Assembly: GCA_964030785.1 (NCBI GenBank)
Contig: OZ034975.1
Location: forward strand, 21,289,642-21,353,641
DNA from: Siderastrea siderea
Lineage: Eukaryota; Cnidaria; Anthozoa; Scleractinia; Rhizangiidae
DNA: 64,000 nucleotides
Direction: 5' to 3'
Shown here piece after piece: positions 10,662-25,600 of this stretch (within the stretch, counting starts at the first letter, position 1; each line of letters begins with the position of its first letter). The notes beneath the pieces were generated by a model. The model saw only the letters and a list, made by a program, of their open reading frames with translations. It made no database searches and was not told the DNA's origin. Both the position numbers and the translations under genes were made by a program.

Positions 10662-13600
10662 CTGAGAAGACAAAAAATGCTGTTTAAAGGTTTAGTCAAG
10701 TGTCTGGCACATGGCCCGTGCTCAACGACAGCAGTACGACATTAACTATTCCCCTCTATACTGGATGACCTGTAGGCCAAAGAGAGATGCAAGTTTTACT
10801 ATTACTGACTAACTTCTGTTTGCCTGTAATGATTTGATCATTGAATGCAAGAAGATGCAAATTTTCTACTGCTTGGCAAATTTATATAAGAATCGCTACG
10901 TATATACTCTGTACGGCCAAGTTAAAGAAAGATTAAAGGCTTCCACGCAAATTGCATTTTGTTTTCGCCAGTCTACATGCAATTACACATTTGGCCAAAG
11001 CTTAACAATACAGGTTACCCTAGCACAGTCAGGTTTAGTTCCCTAAAAAAAACAAGGTCAAAACCACGAGCAAACAATCACGAGCAATCAGACTCAAAAG
11101 TTACAAAAGGAACAGTTGAAAAAAAAGATCACCATGTTTCAGACAGCGAGGTTCTCAAAATCTAGTATGTCTGGCAGTCAGAAATTCCAGAAGAATTTCA
11201 ATGGAAAGGCTAATTAAAACCTCCTAGGAGGTCGTCATATATGTTTGTAATTACTATTAGATAGAAACACAGACAAAAAAGTAATGATAATTCAAAGGGC
11301 CAACTCATGAAGACTGAAATGCTCTTAAAGTCCGCGTGGATATATTTCAGCTCTTTCATCAGTTTTGCATTTTAATTTGTGTAAAAAAGAAATTTTTTCT
11401 GATTTAAAAATCTATGATTACGTTTCAAGGATTAGCGAGAAAATGACCTTGAAAATGAATATTGCCGAAATTTCCGCATCTCGACGAAAACCGCTTGTAA
11501 CCTCTCAAATTTCAACCCGGTTACGCAAATCAGTCAATGTTTATAAAACATCGCTTCCCAAGGTATTTCTGAATTAACAAAGACATGATTATCGACAAAA
11601 AGTTTTTCCCGTCAAAACTCTTATTGAAATAAACAATACAATTTTCCTTCAGAGGCAAAAAACTTGATATTGATAAAATTCGCTCGTATATATATCAAAT
11701 TTCAACCCGTCTAGAAAAACTAGACGATGTTTACACAAAAGCCGTGGTTACAAGAGGCAACTTTACAAAATGCTCGTGACCCACTTCCCGATTTTACCAC
11801 GGGAAATGGGTGAAAACGATGGAAAACGTCCCAAGCAAAACCCTAGGTGGATCGAGGCCCTGTATTCACGAGAGATGTGTACTGCGGTTACCAGTAACAT
11901 GGTTTGGCCCCCTAACCAGTTATCAGTTACCTGTTTACGTGAAACGAAATAACCAAGGTAGGCAACAGACCTCTGGCACTCTACGCGGGAAAGTGAGTCT
12001 TTCGCGCAAAAGTGCAGCAAAAGCAAGTGTTGTAACGCCGTTGAAAAAGATAGTCGGAAGTGCCGTCCAGTGCTTATATGACGTTATATTTTTGTTGTGG
12101 CAGTCACCTGGGCACGCTGCAGAGTTTGGCTGAGTTGTTGATGGGGAAAGAAACTCTGGCTGGCACTTGGGGAGGACAGGAAAACGTCAGTCCTGGATTG
12201 TAATAGTATTCCTGGCTGTAAATGAAATCTTTCCAGTTGAACCGAAGATAAATAACACGGATAATCGCACGCCACCGACAAGCAAATCCTTGAAAATCCT
12301 TTTCAATTTTAATTCACATTTTTCTAAAAGAATTTAGACAGAAAAGAAGCCACCGGAATTGCTCGCTAGCAGAGGACCCTTTGCCGTCACGCTGACTGCT
12401 TTTGCTTGGTTACTCTCGGTTACTGAGCTAAACCATACCTGCTGAGGCGATCAACTGTTGACAAACAACCGAGAGTAACCAGCGATCGTAGCGATCCTTG
12501 CGATGGTAAATATACCAGAATGCACTGCATCCTATACTCATCCCAAGATGGCGGCAAAGAGCGTGGCAGACTTTACGGAAGACGTACAGAGTTACGACTG
12601 CTTATACAACAAGTTTTTAAGACATCACAAGAAAGAATGCATGAAGGTACACTGGTGGATAGCAATTGGCCAAAAAAGGTTTAGCAAATCTGCCGAAGAT
12701 GCCGAGAGGAATCATCGAGATACAAGGACAGCATACTGCAGAGTTTTGCACAGGGCCCCCACACAAACTGTGTGACCGTTTGTAGTTTCAAAATTGTAAG
12801 GGATTGTATGGGAAAACTGACAGTTTCTAATAGCGTGAAATATTGCGAGGAGTATTTACATTTAAGTTCAAAATAAACATAATCATACCTCAATCGTTCT
12901 GTTTGGCCGTCATTGTACAATCGACTGCATCGCTTAACCCTGGAAATCGCTAACATTCGCTGTTTAGAGGTAAGGTTATGTTTATTTTGAACTTAAATGT
13001 AAATATTCCTCTCAAAATGTCACGTTATTAGAAACCGTTCGGTTTTCCCATACATTTCCTTATGATTTTGAAACGACAAACGGTCACACAGTTTGTGTGG
13101 GCCCCCCGTGATTTTTGAGAAAGAAGAAAACAGTGCTCTCTGGTTCTGGTAAAGCAACAACAAAAAAATGACACACTTCGAGCATGAATCTGTAATTGAC
13201 TATCGGAATGTTAATTTTTTCAAAAAATTGTTTCATTGCATTAGAAAATGAGATTTTTACATATATTACACACATAGAGGATACTACACTGTATGAGTTT
13301 TTTTCGGTGAATAAATTATAGATGTCTACTCGTTCTCGTCTTATACAGATGTAGCTGGATCGATTTATTCAACCGGAAAGTGAAGACATTCTCATTGTAT
13401 AGCTCTTTCCTAACTGGTTCCATGACCTTTGCTTACCTCCAACACGTATCTCCTTATTATTGCATAGAAAAATGTTTTGCGCTTGAGAGTATTAAGTTTA
13501 TTGATGAATCACTGGCCGTTTTCAAAAATACTATACGCAAGTGTACTATAAGTACACTGTTAGATGACGCCTGCAAGGGCTGTGCCATTTGTAATACATA

Positions 13601-16600
13601 ATCATATATTTCGAAATATTTCTTATTCATATATTTTATTATTGACGTTTTTTATACAATGCCTTATATATATTATACTTTTTTATAGTTATTATTAATT
13701 TAGTTGTATTTTATTTTTGTGCCCACATTAGTATGGGACTTGTTTTCCCAAGTGATAAGGTTTGACACTCGAATATAAGTTTCTATCTATCAGAATATTC
13801 CTATAGAACAGTGGTTGTTGGGAAATGCTGGCTGAGCTTACGAAAGAGTCAAGAAATGAAATTCTCACTCACTGAAGGGGGGCTGGGTTCGAGTTACGAT
13901 ATCAGGTATCACATTTGGTCATGTGATCCAGTTTCTGTTTCTTGCCATACAGGGCAATGGCTTTTCTCTTTGTTCGCTACTAAAATTAATTTAAAACGGC
14001 CGTCCTTACAACGCCATGCTGCCAAAATCGAGGGCAACAAAACGCCTTTTGCCCCAAAACCACCGTCCGCAGAGGAAATCAAGAAAGTGTTGTGCGAAAA
14101 AGCTCCTTGAGGCCCACGAGAAAAGTGAGGAACGACTACATCTCCTCGAGAAGGAATTAAAATCGTAATCGGCCCCTGAGCGGTCTCGAGCGAAATCCCC
14201 ACAGCCAGACTTCAAGTACAAGAGAAATAAAATCCACTACGAACTGAATGCAAAAGTTATTTCATAAATTTGAGGAGGCCGCTTTGGCCAACGACGAAGC
14301 TGCAAGGAATGAGGCCCTGGAGGAAGGTAAGAAGATCCTCAAGGAAAGAAATAAACACACATGTTAGCAAAGAAATACGGATGGGAAGCTGTCAACTGCT
14401 ATATCCAGGAGCCGTTGGCTTGCGACTCCGACGATGAGAAGCGCTTTAGGCGGGCAGTAAAAGAAAGCAAGGCACTGAATTCGGACAACAGCACGCCATG
14501 GAAACCTCGGGCACCATTTGTTCGTGCTAAGCAGTCGCTCACACTGCTCACCTCGAACCACAATTCCCCCGATGCAAGGCGAGTGGTTATTCCTGCCTCG
14601 AGGCATAAATTGGATCCAAGCCAAAGTGAAGCGTCTTTTCGCTGCGGCAGAGCCGGGCATTTCGCTAAAAACTGCCGTGCACCCATCCCGTCATCAAACA
14701 CAACGGGAAGAAAATTCTAAGAAAGCTTCTCAACCATGTTTCTTAGCTACTGATTAGAACTGTGATTTAGACATACCGCTAGCTAGGACCTGACCCAACT
14801 AAGTTTGATGGGTATGTACAATAATAGCGATGCCGTGGATTTAGTCAACGCAAGAAATCCTTGGGGTTTGCTGGAGAAAAGTCTTGAAAAGGATTCCGTT
14901 TACGTCAAAGGTCGTCTGAAGGATCATTACAGTTTTTGGCACGGAATTAATGCAAATCAATGGGTCATTTCTATTATCAGGGATGGCTATGCCCTCCCAT
15001 TCGTGGAACTATCACCAGCGAATCAGATGGCGATCCACAAATCAGCTTTCGAGGAAAAAGATTTTGTCACTCAGCAAATTGAAGAGTTGCTTTTGGCTGG
15101 TTGCATAACAGAAGTCAGCCGATCGGACGTTCATGTTGTTAGCCCCTTGAGCGTTGTGAAGAAGAGCATTCAAAAGTGACTGAACTGACCTCAGATATGT
15201 CAATAAGTGGTGCTCCTGTCAGTTGGCGGGAAAAACAGTACCCACAAATCTGATTACAGAAACGTGGAACACATCCTCAAGGTGGGCAGTGCAAAAGCCA
15301 AACTCCATTCTGAAGCCGTTGCTATTTACACACTCTGCAGACAGTACAATATTCACCTAGAGCCGAAATGGATCGCCAGGGTCGTCCCTATCTGCCAGGC
15401 ACACAATCGGGGACCACACACTCTTCAAGGCTCTTGACTCACAAGACTTCAGACTCTTCAAGTTCCTCATTTCTGCAGCCTTGGGTTAATCCATGTATTG
15501 AGGGAGTGGATGCCTTTACACTTAGCTGGACAGGAGAGAACAATTGGATATTCCCTCTACCCTATCTGATACTGAGGGTACTGAAACACATGGAGTACGG
15601 TAAGAAGAAAGGAACGATTGTTATCCTGTTGTGGACATCGGCTTTGTGGTGGCCAGTAATCAGTACAGATTGTAGACACCCTAAAGAATTTGTGCTGGAC
15701 TAGGTGGAAATTATTCAGCCGGAATGCCAAGCTACCGTGTTCATGCTCTTCGAGTCTCTTTTACAAGCCCGCTTGTCGGCAGCGACGGGCCATTCTTCTA
15801 ACACAGGCTTGCTCAGCATGCCCCTCCCCTTAAACCTCCATCACGCCATGTGCCATGGCCTGTGAGAGGCCAAGGATCACCAACCGATACCTACCCTTGG
15901 TACAGGCGCACTAGGTGCATTGACCTGTTAGAGGTACATAGCGGCTTGTGAGGGCCCAATGTTAGCCTGTGAGAGGCCTCAGAGTCTAAAACCTGTGAGT
16001 GACTGGACATGTATCTGCCTGTATGGAGGCAACATCAGCTAAGTCTGTTGGTGGAAGCTCTGAACCAGTCCATTAGGGGTCTGCAACATTGTTTTTTAGG
16101 GCACCAAGGGCACAATCTCTGTGGTAAGCCTGTGAGAGGCCAGAACGCCAGCATTTTGATATAGCGCTATCAGTTTAAAAGTAATCGAAATCCAGGGGTC
16201 AATCCGTCATACATGCTGGCACTGCAGAATAGTACTGAACAATCCAAGGAGTCCTAACATCTTTTTCCAAGTATCTCTTCACCAGCCTCTCTTACCCTGA
16301 GGAACCTGAAGAGCAGTCACTACCCAGAGATACGCTCTCTCGCTCAAGCAATTCCCAGGACACAGCTCCGAGTGCCATTAGCAAATATTTTTCATCCTCC
16401 TCAGCATGGCAAAAATGGGAAGAAGCTAGGGACATCAAAGCCCTCCCCACATCGGGACCAGAATTAGTGCATCTGTTACTGCAGACCACCAAAACACTAG
16501 CATCCAACCAGGCAGCAGTTTCTGGGGTGGCAAGGGCCCACCAGAAAATGTGTTTACCTTCATCTTCAGAGCACACCATGGTGAAACAACTCCTCGAAGC

Positions 16601-19600
16601 ACGCAAACGAATCCTGGGTACCTCCCCTAAGAACAGAGAAACACCCCTTACAGCTGCCCAAATCAAGGAAGTAGTGCACCACTTTGGCCGGGGAATCCCA
16701 AGTGAGCTTCAGATGGCACGCCTTATCTCCCTATGTTTCGCCGCATTCCTCCGTTGGGATGACCTAAAGGATCTAAGATGCCACAATCTGTCCATAAATG
16801 GGGATTATATGTCCATTACCCTAACAAAGCGGAAGAACGTCCAGTTTATAGAGAGGTTTCCATAATCCTGGTTGCTCGCACAGGCTCTCATACATGCCCT
16901 GTAGCCCTGACCAAAAGGATCTTACTTGTCGGACAACACAAGCACATTGTTCAGGCAGATTTGACAGCAGTTGAGTTACCCAGGGCGACCGAGCTGGTCA
17001 AGAAGCAAGGGCTCGACCCCAGCCAATATGGCCTTCACAGTCTGAGGTCTGGCGGACCATCATCTGCATTCCGGACATACTTCTAACACGCCATAGCGGC
17101 TGGCACTCAAACAGAGCTTAGAACATGTATATTACGGAAACTGAGCAAGCCCCTCTTGAGGTCTCCTGAGCCCTCCGCTTGTAAAAAGGAGAAGGACAGT
17201 CGTTATACCTTTCTTTTCCGTATTTTCGAAGGCGGTTGTTTTTTACACTGATTTAAGTCCTACGAACTGACTCCTCCTGTCCAGTAGTTTATGTATAGGC
17301 TCTGTCCGTTTTCATCTTGTCAATAAAGTGCTGTTTCATTCTTGTTTGGCACTCAGTGTGTGAGAAATGATTTTCTTGCCGCCCGAGCTTGGGAAAAAGG
17401 CAAGAAATGAAGTTCTCACACACTGAAGGGGGCCTGGGTACGAGTTAGCCTTTTTCGCCAGTCTGCATGGTTTTTCTTTCGACTTGTATGAAAATAATGG
17501 TGTCAGTAAAGTAGGTTTTTGTTCTTTGGAAACAGCTAAGTCTCTGATATGCTCTGTCTGTAAATGTTTTGTTTCTTGTCAATGAAGGGCTGTTGCATTC
17601 TTGTGTGGCTAACAAATGGCATTCAGTGTGTGAGAAAAATGCTTTGTACTGCAATTACATCTTTAATATAAGAAGTTCACTCCCCCTGTTTTCTTCAAAT
17701 AATAATCTGCTAACATTGTCCAAATGTGACCCCCTTCTTCAGAAGCCGCAATGTTCAATTTCAGAAATGGCCCGAAGGAGGTGTTGTTTTATCCAAGTCC
17801 CCTCGTAGCGATCATATGGAAACCGCTCAGCGTTCAAAGTCGCAACGACCGCTCAACTTTTTTTGTAGCAATCGTAGCGTTCATGTGGAAACCAGCCTTT
17901 ACTTTTGATCTTGCTGCCGTTTACTTTAGTTTACTGCTATCTTTACATGATTCATTGTACCTGACCAGCTAGTTGACATAATATGGAAGTGGCGTACGCC
18001 TGTAAAAGGTTAAAGATGACTTCTTTTCGGGAAATGCTGCAAGAATTCAATTTTAACGGATTGCTGAGGTTTACAGCACGTTTTGTTTGATTTGCATCGA
18101 ACATTTCTACTTCTCAGGAAATACTAACAAATAGACCTGGCATTTGGCATCGTATGAAACGATATCTTCGCCTTCCAATTCGGTCGATGAACAAAAACAG
18201 TACATATGAAAGAGCAATCTCACACCCAGATCTTCCACATTCCGGTTGTGTACAAATGAGATCTGGGCACAAGATTAATGGAAGAGCATTGTTTGCCTAT
18301 CTTTCAAACAACACTCGCCGTTCTAGGCAGTCTACACTGTGTACAATAGTGTCTGCAAGAACGCTTTCCTAAGGATCAGAGAGAAATTATATATTTTTCG
18401 GCGGTCGAGTACGCGCGTTTACGTGGGGTCAAACACCTGGATTTTCCCCCCACTTCTAAAACTCGTTTCAACGCTTCGCGTCTTCACGCGTTAAAAAGAA
18501 GTTTCAGTGTCTTCATGAATTCCATTACCAAGTTACATGTAAATTAAGCTTTTCCCGACTGAAAATCAATGACACCATCAAGCATTTTGTTGTTTCCAAG
18601 AAATCAGTAGCTGACTACTATCTAGCCTGGTTGCAGATGAGACCAGCACTCTGCAGACATTGTGCAGAAACAACTCAAAGACCTGACCCGGAAGACTCGC
18701 ACAACCTGTGTTTGTTAACAACAAGAGAAAAAGAGAAAGAACAGGAAACAAAACTGCCTAATGTTAATCGACAATGCGTAGTCCATACATTTCAATGCAG
18801 CCTGTGTGATGTGGGGCATGTTGGTTACACATACAGGCATTTGCACCAATGAGTGGACAAACACTATTCATCTTCTACCGGCAAGCACTTCAGGGACAAC
18901 TATCACAACATACCAAAAGACCTAGCCGAACAGTTTTTCTTCCTTGAAAAGTGTAAAAACATTTGATTGTTTCTTGTATCAATTGCTTTTCATCAGAGAA
19001 CTAAGAACAATCTGATTCTAATAATCTTTGAATGTTGTCCTTCAATAGCATTTTTATAAAAACTTAAAGCTTCAAAGGTTCAAATGAGGCTTAACACTAT
19101 TGTAAAAATTAAAATCTAAAATCTAAGCTTTCGCCGATCAACGGCATCATCAGGGATAAGAAAAATATTCCGTGTAGGCCTATATATATATAAATGTAAA
19201 GTAAAATGTGAAAAAAGCGTAAGAATGTGGCAAGTGTGTAAAATTTATAAAACAATAGGTACAAATATGAAAAGGAAATTTTTTCAATCTGATTCTATTC
19301 GTGCCAAATTGTTTGTGTAACTACGCTTTTGTCATGCAAACAGCGGTTGACAGAAACATTATTTCTGACATTTTTGCAAAGGACAAGGTTGATTTACAGG
19401 TAACTTGATAACAGTGTCATGAAGACACTGGATCGTATTCTACCTTTAGAATACGCTAGTAGGTGGCAACCCCTGCCACCTACTAGTCAAAGCAACACAA
19501 CATGATGCCAAAGAAGTCACAAGGAAGCAACATTTAATACTCTCCCCAGCCTCCACGAATTTTATTTTTGTGTTTCCCGATATCTTGGAGCCTGTAGCAG

Positions 19601-22600
19601 GCTAAATAATTTCTCGTGTTTGCCTTGCTTATTCCACAAATTAAACCCCACCCTTTAACAATAAATACATCAGTAACTTACGAGCAGAAACAGAACAATA
19701 CATCTGTAAGGAACAGAAACCTCAATTCTGGTGAGGCATAATAAAGGGATTGTCTGGTTAAGTGACACTCAAACTGGCCTACCTTGGAAATTTCTCCTTC
19801 ATGCCCCTCTAGTTTAGAAACACAGTGATGAGTAAGGGCGTTGTATACTCGGCCAGTACCTTCAACAACAAAAGGTTAAGAATAATGATTGTTAGATCAC
19901 TCGGATTTTACGTACTTTTCACATGTTTGGACTGTTGTTTCGAAGTCAGCAGGGGTGGCTGTGCTTTTGTTTGGGGGGGGGGGGCTAAAACTGGACATTT
20001 ATGCATAGTTTCTTTAGCATGTAATGACATCTTCATGTCATTATATTAGGACAGTTAACGGGACTGTGGCGTCTACTTCAAGTATCATTTTCAAAATCCA
20101 ACTTTGCATCACCTGAAGCCTAAAAATAGTGGTCCAGTTTTGTTAAAAACGGATATGTTATTACGTACACAGAAACTATGAAGAACTTTGCTTGGGTCAA
20201 AAACGGATCCAACTTAAAAACTTCGCAACAAAATTTTTCCTAGTTTCTCCATTACGCCTCAGAAAAAAAAAATTATAAAAACAGATTGTGGAGTGCATTT
20301 CCTTTGACAATTCACTCTATATCATCTCCTTTATGGTCAAAAAGCAATTCATGCCTCAGCATGGTACTAAGATGAAACAAAGTCTTGAACAAAAACCACG
20401 AAAATCACCATGACAGAACCCCTTTAAAACTATTGGCTTCAGGGGTCTCTAAGTATACATACTTAAGTTTACTTAGAATAATTTAAAAGTAATTGAAAAT
20501 AAACGACACCTAAGATAAAGCGACAAGTTCTCTTCCAACCTCTATCTAAAGGCGGTCTAAACTTCCCATGTTTTAGAACTGCTGTGAAGGCTTTAAGGCT
20601 TAGTTGGATTGACAGATTGCTTGATCCCACAAAAGAAACTTGAAAGGTAATCCCCAACCACTATTTTGACAAAATTGGTGGCCTATCTTTCATCTTAAAC
20701 TGTAAATATAGCGCTGAGAAGTTGAGCGGTAGTATCCCCACTTTCTATCGTGAACTGTTAACTTTCTTCCAAGACCTTCTTAATGACTGGGAAGATCCAA
20801 TGCAAAGACATTTCATACTCTGGAACAAGAAGGAAATAACGATCGAAAACAAGTCACTGTTTTGGAGATCGTGGTTAGACAAGAAGGTAGTCTTTATCCA
20901 AGATATTTTGGATGGTAATGGGAACTTGCTTTCTTTCAACAAGTTTAAAGAGAGATACAACATCAACACCAACTTTGTAATCATTTTTGAAAAGTACCAG
21001 TTTATGTAAAGTTCATATAAACTTTTTTACCCTTGAAAATGATATCGAAACGTTGTACATTTTCTGAAATGTTTTGCTAAAACTTTAACTGTTAAAATTA
21101 TTTAGAACAAGCATAATTTTGATAAAACTAACCAAACCACAAATCTTACCATCTGCAGAAGCTGTAGCTATATATTGACCAGTGAAATCAAAACACACAT
21201 CTAACACTTCATCTTCATGACCTCTGAAAAGGACAACAATATCAAACCTTAGCTCTTGGCTCGACCATGGCCAAAGACTGACCATGAAGTAACGTCAAAA
21301 TTACCAGCAGCCATATCGCACGTGGTGCAGGGACGCGGTGGTGTAGTGGTTAACGCATTGGACTTCAGATCTGAAGGTCGGTGGTTCGAGGCCCAGTCCC
21401 TACCATCATGTTGTTTCCCTAGACAAGAAACTTTACTTCACACTGTCACTCTCCACCCTGGTGTACAAAATAGGTAGCGGCAACATACTGCTGGGGGTTA
21501 CCCTCCAATGGACTAGCCTTTCCTTTTGATCCATCTTTCTCTCTTATTCCAATGACCCAGTAAACCCGATAGTTTTTCCTTAGGTTTTCTTACTTGTAGC
21601 ACATCATTCTTGAGCCATTCATACTCAGTAATTCATAAGAAATGACATAGAATGTAAACAACAGGGTAATCGATGTATCTCACTGAAGATGTGTAGGGAT
21701 TTGAAAGAGTAGCGATTTCCCTCTTAAGTGGCTGTTGTCATAAAACCGTACCAGGGACAACTTCTCTTGGTTGGGGATTCTTATCCAAGAAGAAGTATGA
21801 ATAACTGTTTCCTGCCTGCTCCACCAGCATTTACAGATACATCAGGCATGTTATTTATTAATTCACTAATTTATTCATTTGTTATTCTGGCTTTCATCAA
21901 AGTAAAAATATCTGGACTATGAGTAGTCTCTCTTTCTGCTTAGGGATAATAGAGTGAAAAGAACACATGTGCAATCACGAAAATCACCTGCCGTGTGGAA
22001 ACATAACACAGGTTTGGTGAGCCACTTGTGTAGTCTCATTACGTGCATGTCACGTTTTCATGCAGCAGGCGATATTTACACTCATTTGCGTGTTCTTTTC
22101 AGTGTATTATCACAGAATGGAGAGACACTGCTTGTAGACTAAACCAAAAACATAACCATCAATCCCACGGGATTCCCTTGGGAAGTTCCACTTTAGCTTC
22201 ACACTTTCCTTTAAGTTTTTGACTTTTAAAAACTTAATCCCTCAGACCTTCCACGAGTGGGTATACATATTTTCTGGAACTGTACAATGTACTATATTAT
22301 TACGATGATGTCATTTGTTACCTTAATGTACCGATACACTGTCCAGTCCTGGAGTCCCATATTTTACATGTCTTGTCCTACAACCATAAAAACAGAACAA
22401 AAATAAATGTCCTGCGGACATGTACAAGATCTGATGGTTGTCCAGGCATCCAGGCAAACAAGCAGACGACCTTAGTGGCAAAATATAAGAATTTGTATGG
22501 AACTTGATCGCTGGCTTAGTCTGGAATTTAGTGGAAACTAAAAATGACAATAAAATAGCCAATTAAGTTTATACACCAGACCAAATATTGTCGTTGTTGT

Positions 22601-25600
22601 TTTTTGACCATCTCAGAACCTCTTAACGGCATTTCAGCCACCTTTAATGTTTCTGAAACCGTTTTAACTTCGACTAGCGCACTCAACAAGCGTCTTTACC
22701 TCAAAATGTAATATCAAAATGTTCCAATTACATAATTTATCGTAAGAATTTGGTTTACAGCTCTCCTTCCAACAAGCATCCCATCTCCCCTGCCATCAGG
22801 ACGGGACCTAGTTATAGCCATTGTTTTCTTTCGTGTTCTTCGTTTTTTCTAGGTTACTTGCCCCAGACCTCTGGTTTTCACTTAGCCAAACAAATGTTGG
22901 TCGCTTCTTTCGCTACACAGGTTAGGCTCATATCTTCAGTGAACATAATATATTTTGCACCCTGAGGAGAGGGAGAACAATGGCGGGGTATAATGCCCCT
23001 GGAACTTTTCTTGTTACCCCATCATCAGGACGGGGTCTAGTAATACCCTCTTTTTACTCCGCCGTCAGGACGGCTAGTAATAACCGTATTTTTTCGTTCG
23101 TTTTTGTCATTCTTAGCCCCCCGTCAGGACGGGGTCTAGTAATACCCAGTTTTTTTTTTGGTGGTCACTTGCCCCAGACCTCCGCTCGGTCGAAACAATA
23201 CTTGCCGAAATCTTTGTTCATTTCGCGTTTATTCGCCAGAATTTTCATGAAAGTTGGTGTAGAAAAGTACTGGCAATTTAATGGCAAAAAAACGCCTTCG
23301 AAGAAAGCAAGAATGAAGATGCTAGAGAGCTTTCAAGCTGGCATTTATTCGCCTAACTTGCCTTGGCACGTAAACATTACATCACTGAAACACAGAAGCC
23401 GATTGGGGGAAGTCCCTTGCTTTCGCCAAGTTGAATAATTCAACAGTGAATGCAAGCATTTTTTTGGAAGTTTTGCTTTGCTTCGCCAAAATCTTTAGGG
23501 AAAGTTGTGTAGAAAAGTACAAGAAATTCCATGGAGTTGACTTGTCTTCGATGAGAGCAAGGACGAAGGTGCGAGCGAGCTTTGAAAGCCAATGATTCAT
23601 GCTACGTGCTGTAGCACATAAACATTACGTCATTGAAACACAGAAGCCGATTCGGGGAAGTAACTTGCTTGCGCCAAATCACTCATCGAATCACGGCCTA
23701 AAATAGACTTTCACATTTTTTTCCCATAGTACCAGTTTCCTTTAGATTTTAGAATAAGTTTTTTTATCAACAAATCTATTTAAATTCCGTGCCCTAAGTG
23801 TTATTTAGAATTACTCTGACATGTCAGTTCGTTCATTTAAAAAACGTGACGTAACTGAGTCACGCTATGGTCAAAATATTTCGTCACGTTCTTCTTCGCA
23901 AAGGCTACGACAGGCGGATGACCCATGAATGAGGGATGGGAAAGGGGTTCATACTATCAGGGATTCATGTTATCACAGGGAGAAGGGTGCGGAGAAGACG
24001 TAAGGTGGAATGGCAGCAAACACGTCAAAGGTACGATAAATCACCAACTTCAAAAGCTTAAACCACTTAGGCTCCTATCTTGAGTGACCGTAATGTATTT
24101 TGCACCCTGAGGGGAAGGGAAAAGCGGCGGGGTCTAATGCCCCTGGGGCTTTTCTTGTTACCCCGCCGTCAGGACGGGGTCTAGTAATACCCTTTTTTTT
24201 TTTGTCGTCGTGGTCACTTGCCCCAGACCTCCGCTCGGTCAAAACAATACTTGCCGGTAATCTTGGTTCGTTTAGCGTTATTTCGCCAGAATTTTCATGA
24301 AAGTTGGTGCAGAAAATTACTGGCGATTTAATGGCATGAAAACCCCTTCGATGAAAGCAAGAACGAAGGTGCTAGCGAGCTTTGAAGCTGGCATGAATTC
24401 GTCAAACTTGCCCTGGCACGTAAACATTACATCACTGAAACACAAAAAGCGATTCGGGGAAGTCCCTGGCTTTCGCCAAGTTGAATAATTCAACAGTAAA
24501 ATGCAAGCATTTTTTTGGCAGTTTTGCTTTGCTTCACCAAAATCTTTAGGGAAAGTTGTGTAGAAAAGTACAAGAAATTCAATGGAGTTGACTTCTCTTC
24601 GATGACAGCAAGGAAGAAGGTGCTAGTGAGCTTTGAAGCTGGCATGAATTCACCTAAACTTGCCGTAACACGTAAACATTATGTCATTGAAAGACAGAAG
24701 CCGATTCGGGGAATTGTTTTGCTTTCGCTAAAGCATTTATCGAATCATGGCCTAAAGGTAGACCTTTACGTTTCATTTTTCAGTAGATAACCGTGCCCTT
24801 TCGATTTAAGGATAATTTTTCTTCATCAATAAATCTATTTAAATTTCCGTGCCCTTGTTTAATATTTAGAATTACGCTGAGATGTCATTTCGTTAAAAAA
24901 TTGACGTAACTAAGTCACGCCATGGTCAAAACTATTTGTCATGTTCTTCTTCACGAGTGCTAGAACAGGTGGACGACCAAGGAATGAGGGAACGGAAAGG
25001 TATTCATACTATAAGGGATCCATGACATCACAATGAGAAGGGTGCAGAGAAGACGTTGGGAGGGGGGATAGCAGCACACACGTCAAACGTTAGAAAAATC
25101 ACCAACTTCAAAACTTTATACCACTTGGGCACATATCTTGAGTGACCGTAATGTATTTGCACCCCGAGGGGGGCGGAAACGGCGGGGTCCAATGCCCCTG
25201 GGGCTTTTCTTGTTTTTTTTTTGGTGGTCACTTGCCCCAGACCTCCGGTTTTCGCTCGGCCAAATAAATACTCGTCGTGTCTTTCGCTACACAGGCAAGG
25301 GCTTTATCTTGACTGACCGTAGCATATTTCCCCTCCCCCGTGGGGGGGGGGGGGTGGGGAGAACAACGGCGGGGTCTAATGCCTCATGGGCTTTTCTTGT
25401 TACGCCGCCGTCAGGACGGGGTCTAGTAATACCCAGTTTTTTTTCGTGTGTTTTTTTTGGGTGGTCACTTGCCCCAGACCTCCGGTTTTCGCTCGGCCAA
25501 ACGAATACTCGTCGTGTCTTTCGCTACACAGGCAAGGGCTTTTATCTTGAGTGACCGTAACATATTTTACACCCCCGGGGGGGGGAGAACAACGGCGGGG

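Larger units (their letters stand above)
13845..17455 (+). mobile_element. Ngaro/DIRS-like tyrosine-recombinase retroelement, degenerate
   Basis: About 3.6 kb on the plus strand, in the order zinc-knuckle Gag, reverse transcriptase, RNase H, tyrosine recombinase. The left terminal block around 13848-13890 (AAGAAATGAAATTCTCAC through GGGTTCGAGTTA) is repeated directly at 17401-17447, as in elements with split direct repeats. A further block (17300-17370, TTGTCAATAAAGTGCTGTT) is repeated at about 17575-17640. Several frameshifts and a deletion in the reverse transcriptase show it is inactive. It lies within a DAW1 intron, antisense to that gene. Confidence 0.8.

Noticed and set aside
21330..21402. 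tRNA gene with TCA anticodon
   Set aside because: Acceptor pairing is partial and a SINE-type body follows.
25138..25554. 138-codon frame in the satellite
   Set aside because: Translation of short G/C-rich repeats and poly-T; not conserved in frame between units.
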